Assembly (NCBI GenBank): GCA_900472605.1
Contig: UCJD01000012.1
Coordinates: 283,746-347,745 of the forward strand
DNA length: 64,000 nt
Reading direction: 5' to 3'
Origin: Hyphomicrobiales bacterium
GTDB taxonomy: Bacteria; Pseudomonadota; Alphaproteobacteria; Rhizobiales; Rhizobiaceae
In this document: positions 10,002 through 18,314 of the stretch, piece by piece
Layout: every line of letters starts with the position of its first letter
Numbering within the stretch: position 1 is the first letter of the stretch
Translations under genes and position numbers: made by a program
The notes under the pieces: generated by a model
The model's input: only the letters and a program-made list of their open reading frames with translations
What the model was told of the DNA's origin: nothing
Database searches by the model: none

Positions 10002-11918
10002 ATGTTTGACTATTACGTTCAACAAGTTCTTGCCTTGCCACGGCCGGCGAAGCGGGTCATCGCGCTGCTCTTCGATGCGTGCTTGTGCATTCTCACGGTC
10101 TGGATCGCGTTCTGCTTTCGCTTCAACGACTGGTACCTGCTTTCGGGTGTACAGTTCTGGACGATCCCGGTTTCGCTCGTCATCGCGTTGCCGTTGTTCA
10201 TCACCTTTGGGCTCTACCGTGCCATCTTCCGGTTCATGGGCTGGGCCGCGTTCTCCACGGTCATCAAGTGCGTACTGATCTACGGCGCTGTCTACATGGT
10301 GATCTTTACCGTTATCAGCGTGCCGAGCATCCCTCGAACCGTCGGTATCCTGCAGCCGATGCTGCTTCTGCTTGCCGTTGGCCTGTCGCGCTTCGTGGCA
10401 CGCTATTTTCTCTACGATGCCTACAGCGAGATTCTGGGCGAGGCAGTGCCGATCCGCACGCTGGTTTACGGAGCCGGTTCACAGGGCCGGCAGCTGGTAA
10501 GCGCGTTGGGCCATTCTGCCGAGTTCAAGGTTGTCGGCTTTCTTGACGATGATCACGGCCTGAAGGGGATGTCGCTCAATGGCGTGAAGATCTACAGCCC
10601 TCTCAACATCGAGAAGGTCTGCGCGGATCTTGAGGTCAAGACCGTTCTTCTTGCTCTTCCGCAGATCGATCGTGCTCGACGCAACGAGATTATTGAACGC
10701 TTGCGTTCCGCTCGGGTCGCGGTGCGTACCGTTCCCGATATCAGTGCAATCGCGACAGGACAGGCGCAGCTGACCGACCTCCAGGACCTGGATGTCGAGG
10801 ACCTGTTGGGCCGTACGGCGGTTTTGCCGAACACCGCGTTGCTGGATCAAAATGTTCGCGATCGCATTGTTCTGGTCACCGGTGCGGCCGGCTCGATCGG
10901 CAGCCAGCTGTGTCGCGAGATCGCCAAGCTGCGCCCCAAGGCTCTTCTGCTTCTGGATCAAAACGAGTTCGGCATATACTCGCTGCAGGGTGAGCTCGCA
11001 GGCGAAGATGCGGAGCCGCCTTTTCCGATTGTTCCGCTTCTTGCCGATGTCTGCGACGAACATCGCATCAATACGATCATCCAGACGTGGAAGCCCGCCA
11101 CAGTCTATCATGCGGCGGCATATAAGCACGTGCCTCTGGTTGAACAGAACCCCGCCGAAGGCGTCAAGACGAATGTCTTCGGAACGCTGACAGTCTCCAG
11201 TGCCGCATTGGCTGCCGGCGTGGAGCGTATGATCTTGGTGAGTACGGACAAGGCCGTCCGGCCGACCAACGTCATGGGCGCCACCAAACGGCTGGCCGAA
11301 ATGATCCTGCAGGCGCTCGCCGAGCAGAACGGGAGCACGACGTTCTCCATGGTGCGCTTCGGCAACGTATTGGGATCGTCGGGGTCGGTCGTGCCGCTCT
11401 TTCGCCAGCAAATCAGCCGGGGCGGCCCGATCACGCTTACGCATGAAGAGATCACCCGCTTCTTCATGACCGTTCCCGAAGCCGCGCAGCTCGTTATCCA
11501 GGCGGGGGCGATGGCATCAGGTGGCGATGTTTACCTGCTGGACATGGGTGAGCCAGTCAAGATCATCGATCTTGCGCGCCGCATGGTCGAGCTGTCCGGG
11601 CTTACGGTCCAGGACGAGCAGAATCCGAGCGGCGATATCAGCATCGTGACAACCGGCCTGCGGCCGGGCGAGAAATTGTACGAAGAGTTGCTGATCAACG
11701 ACAATCCCGAGGTGACGGACCACCCGAAGATCCGACGTGCCCGAGAACAGTTCCTCGGCTGGCCGCAACTATCCGCAAAACTCGACGTGCTGGCGCAGTT
11801 CGCACGGGATGGTGATGCGAGGCAGCTGAAGGCAGCGCTGAGCGAACTGGTGCCGGGATACAGTCCCATGGAGCGTGTGGTGGATCTTGTCGCGCTGCGG
11901 CAGGAGGTATCGCCATGA
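10002..11918 (+). CDS. wreV: Membrane UDP-sugar 4,6-dehydratase, FlaA1/CapD/WbpM type (WreV-like)
   Basis: Long-form nucleotide-sugar 4,6-dehydratase (638 aa), probably converting UDP-GlcNAc to the 4-keto-6-deoxy sugar. Four hydrophobic segments fill residues 20-130. A first Rossmann motif YGAGSQGRQ occurs near 156 and the catalytic-domain motif TGAAGSIG at 293-300. The active-site stretch is STDKAV (414-419) followed by VMGATK, where methionine 425 replaces the usual SDR tyrosine, as in WbpM-type enzymes. Followed by a 4-reductase and an initiating transferase, the set matches Rhizobium etli wreV-wreQ-wreU for QuiNAc-initiated O-antigen; the symbol is assigned by this analogy. Confidence 0.85.
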   Translation: MFDYYVQQVLALPRPAKRVIALLFDACLCILTVWIAFCFRFNDWYLLSGVQFWTIPVSLVIALPLFITFGLYRAIFRFMGWAAFSTVIKCVLIYGAVYMVIFTVISVPSIPRTVGILQPMLLLLAVGLSRFVARYFLYDAYSEILGEAVPIRTLVYGAGSQGRQLVSALGHSAEFKVVGFLDDDHGLKGMSLNGVKIYSPLNIEKVCADLEVKTVLLALPQIDRARRNEIIERLRSARVAVRTVPDISAIATGQAQLTDLQDLDVEDLLGRTAVLPNTALLDQNVRDRIVLVTGAAGSIGSQLCREIAKLRPKALLLLDQNEFGIYSLQGELAGEDAEPPFPIVPLLADVCDEHRINTIIQTWKPATVYHAAAYKHVPLVEQNPAEGVKTNVFGTLTVSSAALAAGVERMILVSTDKAVRPTNVMGATKRLAEMILQALAEQNGSTTFSMVRFGNVLGSSGSVVPLFRQQISRGGPITLTHEEITRFFMTVPEAAQLVIQAGAMASGGDVYLLDMGEPVKIIDLARRMVELSGLTVQDEQNPSGDISIVTTGLRPGEKLYEELLINDNPEVTDHPKIRRAREQFLGWPQLSAKLDVLAQFARDGDARQLKAALSELVPGYSPMERVVDLVALRQEVSP

Positions 11919-11974
11919 CGGTTTCCAGCTTGCAAGAATGCAGGTCCGGTCGGAGCATGGCATGTTCCTGGTAA
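11915..11974 (+). other. Possible 19-codon coupling ORF between wreV and wreQ
   Basis: ATG 11915 overlaps the wreV stop (ATGA) and has a strong AGGAGG Shine-Dalgarno 7 nt upstream. Its frame differs from wreQ and stops at TAA 11972-11974, twelve bases past the wreQ ATG at 11962. A ribosome finishing here could re-initiate on wreQ. It may equally be chance, or the scar of a frameshift in the wreQ start region. Confidence 0.3.
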
Positions 11975-12897
11975 CCGGCGCTTCCGGCTTTGTCGGCCAG
12001 GGGCTTTTGCACACGCTGCGGCAACGCGGCATTCCGTTTCGCGGCACGAGCAGAAGCAGGAGTGGCGATCTTTTTTCCGTCGGAGACGTGCACGGCGCGA
12101 CCGACTGGTCAACCGCCCTTGATGGGGTCGACGTCGTCGTCCACCTGGCTGCCGTGAACCAGAATGTCGTTGAAGGGTCGCCGGCCGTTCTAGCCGAGTA
12201 TCGATCCGTAAACGTCGAGGGGACGATCAACCTAGCGCGTCAGGCAGCAGCCGCGGGTGTGAGAAGGTTCGTGTTCCTGAGTTCGATCAAGGCGAACGGC
12301 GAGGCTACGGCCAAGGGCAAGCCGTTTACGGCCGCGGGCATACCCGCTCCGGAAAGCGATTACGGCCGAACGAAACTCGAAGCCGAGCAATTGCTGTATG
12401 CTCTTGGCGACAAGACGAAAATGCAGATCGTCGTCATTCGATCGCCACTGGTCTATGGCCCCGGCATGCGCGGGAGTTTCCAGGCACTGGTGCGGCTTGT
12501 CCAACGTGGCTTGCCGTTGCCCTTCGCGTCGATCGATAATCGCCGCTCGATGGTCTATCTTGAGAACCTGACCGATCTCATCGTGACCGCGGCAGATCAT
12601 CCGAACGCCGCAGGCGGAACGTTCATGGTTGCGGACCGAACGAGCCCATCGACATCGGAACTCGTGCGCGCGATTGCCGCGGCAACCGGCTCGTCAGCAT
12701 CGCTGCTGCCGTTTCCGCCAGCGTTGCTGGAACTTCTTGGAAAGGTGACCGGGAAACACGAACTGGTTCACCGCCTGACCCGCTCGCTTGAAGTCGACAT
12801 ATCCGAAACCAGCCGCCGCCTTGGCTGGACCCCACCATTCGAGTTGGCCGACGCACTGTCGCGAACGCTTGGTCACGCAAAACGCACTAAGGAGTGA
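11962..12897 (+). CDS. wreQ: NAD-dependent epimerase/4-reductase, extended SDR (WreQ-like)
   Basis: Extended short-chain dehydrogenase of 311 aa with the nucleotide motif TGASGFVG (residues 5-12), the serine block FLSSIKANGE and the catalytic DYGRTK (Tyr-x3-Lys). In R. etli the WreQ protein reduces the 4-keto sugar made by WreV to UDP-QuiNAc; the same gene order here supports that role, though a 4-epimerase giving FucNAc is not excluded. The start ATG 11962 has GGAG (11952-11955) 6 nt upstream and gives the normal family N-terminus; the frame is open upstream to GTG 11875 inside wreV. Confidence 0.8.
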   Translation: MFLVTGASGFVGQGLLHTLRQRGIPFRGTSRSRSGDLFSVGDVHGATDWSTALDGVDVVVHLAAVNQNVVEGSPAVLAEYRSVNVEGTINLARQAAAAGVRRFVFLSSIKANGEATAKGKPFTAAGIPAPESDYGRTKLEAEQLLYALGDKTKMQIVVIRSPLVYGPGMRGSFQALVRLVQRGLPLPFASIDNRRSMVYLENLTDLIVTAADHPNAAGGTFMVADRTSPSTSELVRAIAAATGSSASLLPFPPALLELLGKVTGKHELVHRLTRSLEVDISETSRRLGWTPPFELADALSRTLGHAKRTKE

Positions 12898-12898
12898 T

Positions 12899-13477
12899 AT
12901 GACAAGCAAGCTTAACCAGGGGATCAAGCGGGCATTCGACTTTTGCGCGGCGTCGGGCGGTCTCGTCGTATTGTCTCCCGTGTTGCTTGTGCTCACCATC
13001 ATGGTTCGGCGCTCATCGCCCGGCGGCGCCTTCTTCCGCCAGCAGAGAATTGGCCGAGACGAGGTTCCGTTCACCTGCCTGAAATTCAGGACGATGGCAG
13101 CCGGCACGCCGAACGTGGGTTCACACGACGCCGCAGAGGCCTGGATCACGCCGATCGGCAAGACGCTTCGCGCCTACAAGCTCGATGAACTGCCGCAACT
13201 CGTCAACGTGCTGAAGGGTGAGATGAGTCTGGTGGGGCCGCGCCCGTGCCTACCGAGCCAGCCTGATGTCATAGCTGCCCGCAGAGCCAAGGGTGTGTTT
13301 GCTGTCCGCCCCGGCATAACCGGTCTGGCGCAAATCGCCGGTATCGACATGTCGACCCCGGAAAAACTCGCGGCCGCGGATGCCGAATACGTCAAGACCG
13401 GCAGCCTCTGGCATGACATCAGCATGATCTTCGGCTCGGTCATGGGCAAGGGAAAAGGCGACGCCGCGCTGAAGTAA
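12899..13477 (+). CDS. wreU: Initiating sugar-1-phosphate transferase to undecaprenyl phosphate (WreU-like)
   Basis: Monotopic phosphoglycosyl transferase of 192 aa, the short PglC/WbpL-independent form without the polytopic N-terminal domain. One N-terminal re-entrant hydrophobic segment (about residues 18-36) is followed by the conserved LKFRTM (61-66), LDELPQ (95-100, with the catalytic Asp-Glu pair) and LVGPRP (111-116) motifs. It loads the first sugar phosphate on the lipid carrier at the cytoplasmic membrane. The ATG follows the wreQ stop by 1 nt with AAGGAG upstream, so it is translationally coupled. QuiNAc-1-phosphate is the predicted donor by context. Confidence 0.87.
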   Translation: MTSKLNQGIKRAFDFCAASGGLVVLSPVLLVLTIMVRRSSPGGAFFRQQRIGRDEVPFTCLKFRTMAAGTPNVGSHDAAEAWITPIGKTLRAYKLDELPQLVNVLKGEMSLVGPRPCLPSQPDVIAARRAKGVFAVRPGITGLAQIAGIDMSTPEKLAAADAEYVKTGSLWHDISMIFGSVMGKGKGDAALK

Positions 13478-13540
13478 GCGGCTCTCGCACGCGTGACGTG
13501 GTCGTCTTTCAGGCCACGCTAGATTGCGCTCGCGAAACGC

Positions 13541-14959
13541 CTAGCGGACCGCGGGCTGCAAACTCGGCGCATCGGCTTGTGCTGGCCGCAAACGCAGATT
13601 GCACCAACAGGCAAACGCAGACGTCACGAGAGCGAGGCTCTCCCCGATCGCCAGTCTGTTGTTCGAATTGCTGAGCAGCGTCAGGGCAAAGAAGAAGATG
13701 CAGACGAGATAGGCATGCATTGCCGCGCGCGGGATGATACCTTTGCGACAAGCCTTGCAGACAAAGACGATGAAGCTCGCCAGGATAAGCGCCATCACGA
13801 AGGCCCCAAATAGGCCGAAACGGATCAATATTTCCAGATATCCGTTGTGCAACAGCGTATAGGAAACGTCGGCGTAGCGTGTATGATGCCAGCGCTCCAA
13901 CCATTCGTTGCCCCAGCCGAAGATCGGCGCGGAAGAGAAAAGCTCCCAGCCGTTTGACCATAGCTGAAGGCGCTCATCCATCGCGACCGGTGTCTTGCCC
14001 GACTGGATGGTCTGGGTGATTGTCTCTGTTCCGTTCGCGCTGCCGAGAATGTCACTGAACATCGAAGCGGTCGCTGTGACCGTAGGACCGGCAGTCTGGA
14101 CGAGATTATGGCGCACAGCGTATATTCCAACGCCAAGCAGTGCGACCGCGCACGCGATCACCAGTCCGCCACGGGCGCGCATCTTGATGTAGCGCATGCC
14201 GATAACGGCGAGAACCGGCAGCGTGAACGCCATTGCGAGCCATACCCCCTTGGACTTCGCGCCATAAATGGCGATCACGCAAAGACTGAGAATAAGCGGC
14301 GACACCACGAAGGCGATCCGCGCGAACCGACGGTCGGCTGTGGGCGTTGTCAGATAATGCAGAAGCCAGAAGGTCGACGTCACGAAAATGAGGCCGCAGG
14401 CGACCGCGCCATGAATCTGGTTGTTCATGATCAGCGGACGAACAGCGACGCCGGTTGCGATCGTGCCTATCGTCAAGCTCACGGTGACGCCGAGCATGAT
14501 CAGTGCGACGACAAAAAACGCCGCGATGATCTTCTCCATCTCGCCCGCATAGAGCGCGAATGCGATGCCGAGGATCGGGAAAAATAAGGGAAAGGCAAAG
14601 AGCCAGTCGGACCCGCCAAGATCGTGATGTTCGGTCGTAAAATAGATGAACGCGAAGCGCGCCAGAACATAGATTGCCCAGCCCATGCAGAGCCAGCCCA
14701 GCCAGTTCGTTCGCGGGCGCGATGGCTCCTTGATGTAGTACGCCAGCGCGATGACGGCCAGGATCGCACATGCGTAACGATAGGTATCACTCTCCACCAA
14801 CAAGGCCGATGAAGCGAGCAGCCACAGAAGGCAGCCGAATATCCTAAGAGCAGGGCTCATGCTTGCGCTGGACGCGCGGAACGAGTTGTTCAATATATCT
14901 ACTTCTGCCCGCGCGCTTTTTCCTGCGTCCATGTCGACGGCCGCTCTCATCGAAAACAT
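13541..14959 (-). CDS. O-antigen ligase/polymerase family membrane protein
   Basis: Polytopic inner-membrane protein of about 472 aa with ten to twelve hydrophobic segments and the Wzy_C-type loop near the C-terminus (FGWGNEWLERW followed by LLHNGYLEILIRFGLFGA). The His-Asn pair in that loop is conserved among WaaL ligases and Wzy polymerases, and sequence cannot separate the two. It faces the wre genes tail to tail, 63 nt away. The start is uncertain: ATG 14959 is taken, while ATGs at 14950 and 14932 are in frame and none has a strong Shine-Dalgarno. Confidence 0.8.
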   Translation of the reverse strand: MFSMRAAVDMDAGKSARAEVDILNNSFRASSASMSPALRIFGCLLWLLASSALLVESDTYRYACAILAVIALAYYIKEPSRPRTNWLGWLCMGWAIYVLARFAFIYFTTEHHDLGGSDWLFAFPLFFPILGIAFALYAGEMEKIIAAFFVVALIMLGVTVSLTIGTIATGVAVRPLIMNNQIHGAVACGLIFVTSTFWLLHYLTTPTADRRFARIAFVVSPLILSLCVIAIYGAKSKGVWLAMAFTLPVLAVIGMRYIKMRARGGLVIACAVALLGVGIYAVRHNLVQTAGPTVTATASMFSDILGSANGTETITQTIQSGKTPVAMDERLQLWSNGWELFSSAPIFGWGNEWLERWHHTRYADVSYTLLHNGYLEILIRFGLFGAFVMALILASFIVFVCKACRKGIIPRAAMHAYLVCIFFFALTLLSNSNNRLAIGESLALVTSAFACWCNLRLRPAQADAPSLQPAVR

Positions 14960-15157
14960 GGCATGCACCAGCGCGCGTTGGGGGCGCCGGTGCGGCATCC
15001 TATGAAATCGATATTTACGAAAATAGTGTGGCCGACAAGACCGCTTCGGCCACAGTTCACCGCAAAGTCCTGTCGTGGAACGAAAGTCGCTTGGGCTTTT
15101 GGTGTCCACAGTGCCTGCGCGCGGAAGGCTTGGCGCACCGACGCTTATTTTTGCCGA

Positions 15158-15358
15158 CTAGTGCGTCGCCGTGCGCTTCTGCTTGGAGAGGCTGAGAATA
15201 TAGTCGTCGGCGATGTCGGCGATCGCCATCGCAATTTCCGCTGGCGAAAACTCCATCTGCTTTTCGCCGAAGATCATCTGATGAACAGCTTCCTCGATCT
15301 GCTGGCGGCAAGCCGACAATCGGTCGGCATGGTTTATTTCAATGGCAGGTATCTGCAT
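15158..15358 (-). CDS. Small hypothetical protein (66 aa)
   Basis: Short acidic, largely helical protein beginning MQIPAIEINHADRL and ending SLSKQKRTATH. No family is recognised. The start at 15358 has a GGGGA Shine-Dalgarno 7-8 nt upstream, and the codon use resembles real genes. It has no signal peptide or membrane segment. It lies alone between the O-antigen ligase gene and a divergent regulator gene. Confidence 0.55.
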   Translation of the reverse strand: MQIPAIEINHADRLSACRQQIEEAVHQMIFGEKQMEFSPAEIAMAIADIADDYILSLSKQKRTATH

Positions 15359-15717
15359 GACATTTGTCCCCAATGTGCTGCGCCTGAAACGAAGTTCCGT
15401 GCCTTGATTGCTCCGGCGCTTAGGGTCGCCTGCGCGACCATGGCCACACGCATGCCCCGATCTTCGCATTCTAGTATAGAGGGTAAGTCTCGCTGATCCC
15501 GTGAAATCGGTGTGACACCATCTAAAGTGGCTTTTGTGCCAATTACTCCCTCAATGAGGTAGTCGAGGTGAAGGCGTCACACGCTGCATGTTTATGGTTT
15601 GTTCAATGTTCGGGACGGTAAGCAAAGATTCTTCGATGCCGCTTTACTTTTGGTTGCATTTTTCCGCGGCGGCTTCATTATGCATCAACATTCCTAATAT
15701 TGCAGGCGAGGGACGCC
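15359..15717 (+). promoter_or_regulatory. Intergenic region upstream of the PraR-like gene
   Basis: This 359-nt divergent region is less GC-rich than its surroundings and holds no supported gene. Close to the regulator is an imperfect inverted pair, TTGGTTGCAT (15650-15659) and ATGCATCAA (15680-15688), which could be an autoregulatory site. Nothing else stands out. Confidence 0.3.
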
Positions 15718-16161
15718 ATGAAGGCGAAATCGACGAACGCGATCGACGGCTATGTCGGGGAGCGGGTGAGGCTGCGCCGCAAGATGCTCGGCATGAGCCA
15801 GGCAAGTCTTGCGGAAGCGCTGGGCATAACGTTTCAACAGATTCAGAAATACGAGAAAGGCATCAACCGCATCGGCGCCAGCCGGCTTTTGCGCATGGCG
15901 GAGATATTCGGCGTCGCCGTCGGCTATTTCTTCGAAAATGGAATGGCCAGCGCCGGTGACGACAGCACCCGCCCGGAGACTGACGCTGTCGCTGCATTCA
16001 TGGCCTCGAAAGAGGGGCTGGCGCTGGGCAAGGCTTTCATTGCCATCGAAGATCCCAACGTCCGACAGAAATTGCTCGCCTTGACGCGCAGCCTTGGTTC
16101 CGCCGGGATCGTCATAAATGATCGCGACAGTGCGGATCAGGCGGAACTCGAAGGCAGCTAG
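15718..16161 (+). CDS. XRE-family regulator, PraR/PhrR-like (copy 1)
   Basis: Helix-turn-helix regulator of 147 aa. The Cro/CI domain spans about residues 13-70 with LRRKMLGMSQASLAEALGI and the conserved FQQIQKYEKGINRIGASRL. A C-terminal segment EGLALGKAFIAIEDPNVRQKLLAL is shared with the paralogue at 50976-51413. In Rhizobium leguminosarum, proteins of this group repress quorum-sensing and biofilm genes; that role is known for the family only. The start ATG 15718 has GAGGG 5 nt upstream. The YcaO gene follows on the same strand, so the two may be co-regulated. Confidence 0.88.
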   Translation: MKAKSTNAIDGYVGERVRLRRKMLGMSQASLAEALGITFQQIQKYEKGINRIGASRLLRMAEIFGVAVGYFFENGMASAGDDSTRPETDAVAAFMASKEGLALGKAFIAIEDPNVRQKLLALTRSLGSAGIVINDRDSADQAELEGS

Positions 16162-16231
16162 AAAATATGGTGCCATCCAGCCGCTCGCGCAAAACGTGGC
16201 CTGCCTGTCTCACTCGACTAGGGGAGCGGCT

Positions 16232-17428
16232 CTGACCGATACTTTCGAGCCACCGAGCTATTCGGATCGGGTCATGTCGGCGTGTGAGACGCTATCTCGC
16301 ATCACGCCGTTTCTTGCGCAATTCGGTGTAACACGCGTGGCCCGCCACACGGGTCTCGATCATATAGGCATACCCGTATGGTGCGCCTATGTACCGAACG
16401 CGCCATCCGCCGTCGTGGCGCAAGGCAAAGGACTATCCGATGACGATGCCAGAGTTTCGGCAGTCATGGAGGCGCTTGAACGAGCCGTTGCCAGCCGACC
16501 GGCGGTGTCAACCTTGCGGGCTACCGCCCGGGAGCTGCAGGACCAGGGGCGCCGACTGACGACGCTTGACTGCCTGACTGCATTGCATAAGGCCGATATC
16601 GGCCCGGACGAGCCAATCGACTGGGTGATCGGGCGCGAGCTGATGTCGGGCGCCTCTATCCATGTTCCATTCGAGGCTGTCGTCTTGAACCGCACACAGG
16701 AATCCCGCTTCTGGATGTCCTCCGATGGCCTGGCGTCGGGAAACACCCTCGACGAAGCCGTGTTGCACGGCGTTCTCGAACGCATCGAGCGGGACGCATA
16801 CGTGCTCTGGCAGATAAGCGACGACAGCTTCAGGAATTCCCGATGCGTAGACCCCGCCTCGCTCGATGACGATGTTCTCAATCGGCTGGTGGACAAGATA
16901 AAGGCCGCCGGTCTACTCATGAAGTTGTTCGACATAACCAGTGATGTCGCTATTCCGTGCTTTACCGCCTTGGTGGGGCCGCGTGGCGGCCTGTCGGAGC
17001 CGCCCGTCCGCTTCGCCGAAGTCACAGGTGGAAGTGGTGCCCATCCGTCTCCTGTCCGCGCAGCCATTCGTGCGATTACAGAAGCCGTGCAATCGCGGCT
17101 GACATTCATCAGTGGCGCGCGGGACGATATTGCGCCCATGACCTTTCAAGTACCGCTGCCCCGACATCTGTGTGAAAGCTTCCGGAGCAAACCGATTGCA
17201 CTCGCACCGCTTTCCCATACCGAAGACCAGTCGTTGCAGCAGTATCTGGAGCATACGCTGGATAGGCTGCGCTCTGCGGGGATAGCCACGGTCGCAGCGG
17301 TGCAGCTCAGCGATCCCGATCTTCCGTTCAGTGTTGTCAAGGTGCTGATACCGGAGTTGGAAAATCCGGATGGAAAGCGCGCTCGGCGGTTTGGCACCCG
17401 GGCTCTTTCAAGAGCTTTCCGCTTCTAA
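16232..17428 (+). CDS. YcaO-family ATP-dependent cyclodehydratase/thioamidation-type enzyme, orphan
   Basis: YcaO domain protein of about 398 aa. YcaO enzymes activate peptide-backbone amides with ATP to form azolines, thioamides or amidines. The ATP/Mg-binding acidic pairs are intact: VMEALERAV (E80, E83) and VLERIERDAY (E183, E186), with RAITEAVQSR further on. Size and sequence fit the TfuA-associated branch of Rhizobiales, but no tfuA gene follows. The start is unclear. CTG 16232 has a near-ideal AGGGGAG 5 nt upstream and retains the conserved SDR segment, whereas ATG 16274 would remove it and ATG 16118 overlaps the previous gene. No precursor peptide is recognised with certainty. Confidence 0.85.
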   Translation: MTDTFEPPSYSDRVMSACETLSRITPFLAQFGVTRVARHTGLDHIGIPVWCAYVPNAPSAVVAQGKGLSDDDARVSAVMEALERAVASRPAVSTLRATARELQDQGRRLTTLDCLTALHKADIGPDEPIDWVIGRELMSGASIHVPFEAVVLNRTQESRFWMSSDGLASGNTLDEAVLHGVLERIERDAYVLWQISDDSFRNSRCVDPASLDDDVLNRLVDKIKAAGLLMKLFDITSDVAIPCFTALVGPRGGLSEPPVRFAEVTGGSGAHPSPVRAAIRAITEAVQSRLTFISGARDDIAPMTFQVPLPRHLCESFRSKPIALAPLSHTEDQSLQQYLEHTLDRLRSAGIATVAAVQLSDPDLPFSVVKVLIPELENPDGKRARRFGTRALSRAFRF

Positions 17429-17552
17429 AGAGACTATCCCGGCGGCTGCAAACGGCCGGTGCGTCATACCACCCGCAAGTTGTTTCACGCTTTATTCACG
17501 GGCGTCGCGCGCGTCACCGGCCTATGTTGCTTCACGTTGGCGGAGAAGAAAC

Positions 17553-17810
17553 ATGACTGCAATGCCTAAGGACCACGGGGACGATCACGGCGACAACGCA
17601 AGATCACCAGAGGATATCAAGGAACTCGCGGCACTCGCGCGCCTGATCAGCTACGCGCGCTCTGCCGCCGAAGATGTCGAGCTCGTCGGCGCCGTCCATT
17701 GGCTCGAGCTTGCCATACAGGCGATAAACCGCGAGATTCTCGCATCGCCGAACATGGAGATCGTTGCGCCTTACTTCGGGGCGACGACGGACGGCCGCAG
17801 CACCCACTGA
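17553..17810 (+). CDS. Small hypothetical protein following YcaO (85 aa)
   Basis: Acidic 85-residue protein with a polar, His/Asp-rich N-terminus and a central predicted helical segment (IKELAALARLISYARSAAED, then VHWLELAIQAIN). It has no cysteine, signal peptide or membrane span and no family is recognised. ATG 17553 has GGAG 7 nt upstream. It lies 124 nt after the YcaO gene on the same strand and could share its transcript. It may be an accessory protein or, more speculatively, a substrate of the YcaO enzyme. Confidence 0.6.
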   Translation: MTAMPKDHGDDHGDNARSPEDIKELAALARLISYARSAAEDVELVGAVHWLELAIQAINREILASPNMEIVAPYFGATTDGRSTH

Positions 17811-17846
17811 TATCTATAGCAAGGCGGCGCGATCAGCGATCTTGAG

Positions 17847-18314
17847 CTACGTGTCTTGCAAGACAGTGGCGCCGAGCATTTTCGAGTAGACACACAAAGC
17901 GTTGGACCGGTTGTATCCATTGGTCGTGTAGTAGTCCGCGACGCCACCGATCTGGCGCGAAACCAACCACACTTGCGGATAGCCTCGTTGAATCGCCGTC
18001 GCCTCGACATCAGCGAGCAGCGCAGTTCCTATGCCCATTCGTTGATGCGATGGCGAGATGGCAATCTCCGCGACATACAAGCCGGTGCCGATTGCAGACG
18101 TATGCGGCGATGCAAATACGAAGCCGACAAGTCGGCCCTGGTCAAAAGCGCCGAGCGTGACGGCATCCGATGGTGAAGACAACTCGACCAGCCGCCTCCT
18201 GGCATTTTCCATCGTCCAAGCCTCTTCCCAAGGTGGCTCGGCATAGGCCTGAATGAGAATATTGGCGCCTCGCAACGCCTCTGCTTGATCAATTCGTCTT
18301 ACGCTGAACGTCAT
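17847..18314 (-). CDS. GNAT-family N-acetyltransferase
   Basis: Acetyl-CoA-dependent N-acetyltransferase of 155 aa. The acetyl-CoA-binding motif A is clear: VAEIAISPSHQRMGIGTALL, with the Q-R-x-G-x-G/A loop. A C-terminal YYTTNGY segment matches the GNAT motif B tyrosine region. The substrate is unknown; the group includes aminoglycoside and small-molecule acetyltransferases. It is convergent with the YcaO-associated small gene, 36 nt apart. The start at 18314 (MTFSVRRIDQ) has AGG 6 nt upstream; a longer frame reaches 18497 but is Ser/Cys-rich and unlike the family. Confidence 0.82.
   Translation of the reverse strand: MTFSVRRIDQAEALRGANILIQAYAEPPWEEAWTMENARRRLVELSSPSDAVTLGAFDQGRLVGFVFASPHTSAIGTGLYVAEIAISPSHQRMGIGTALLADVEATAIQRGYPQVWLVSRQIGGVADYYTTNGYNRSNALCVYSKMLGATVLQDT

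Noticed and set aside
17429..17552. Possible tfuA remnant after the YcaO gene
   Set aside because: No frame in this gap or the next gene resembles TfuA, which is about 250 residues with a conserved N-terminus.
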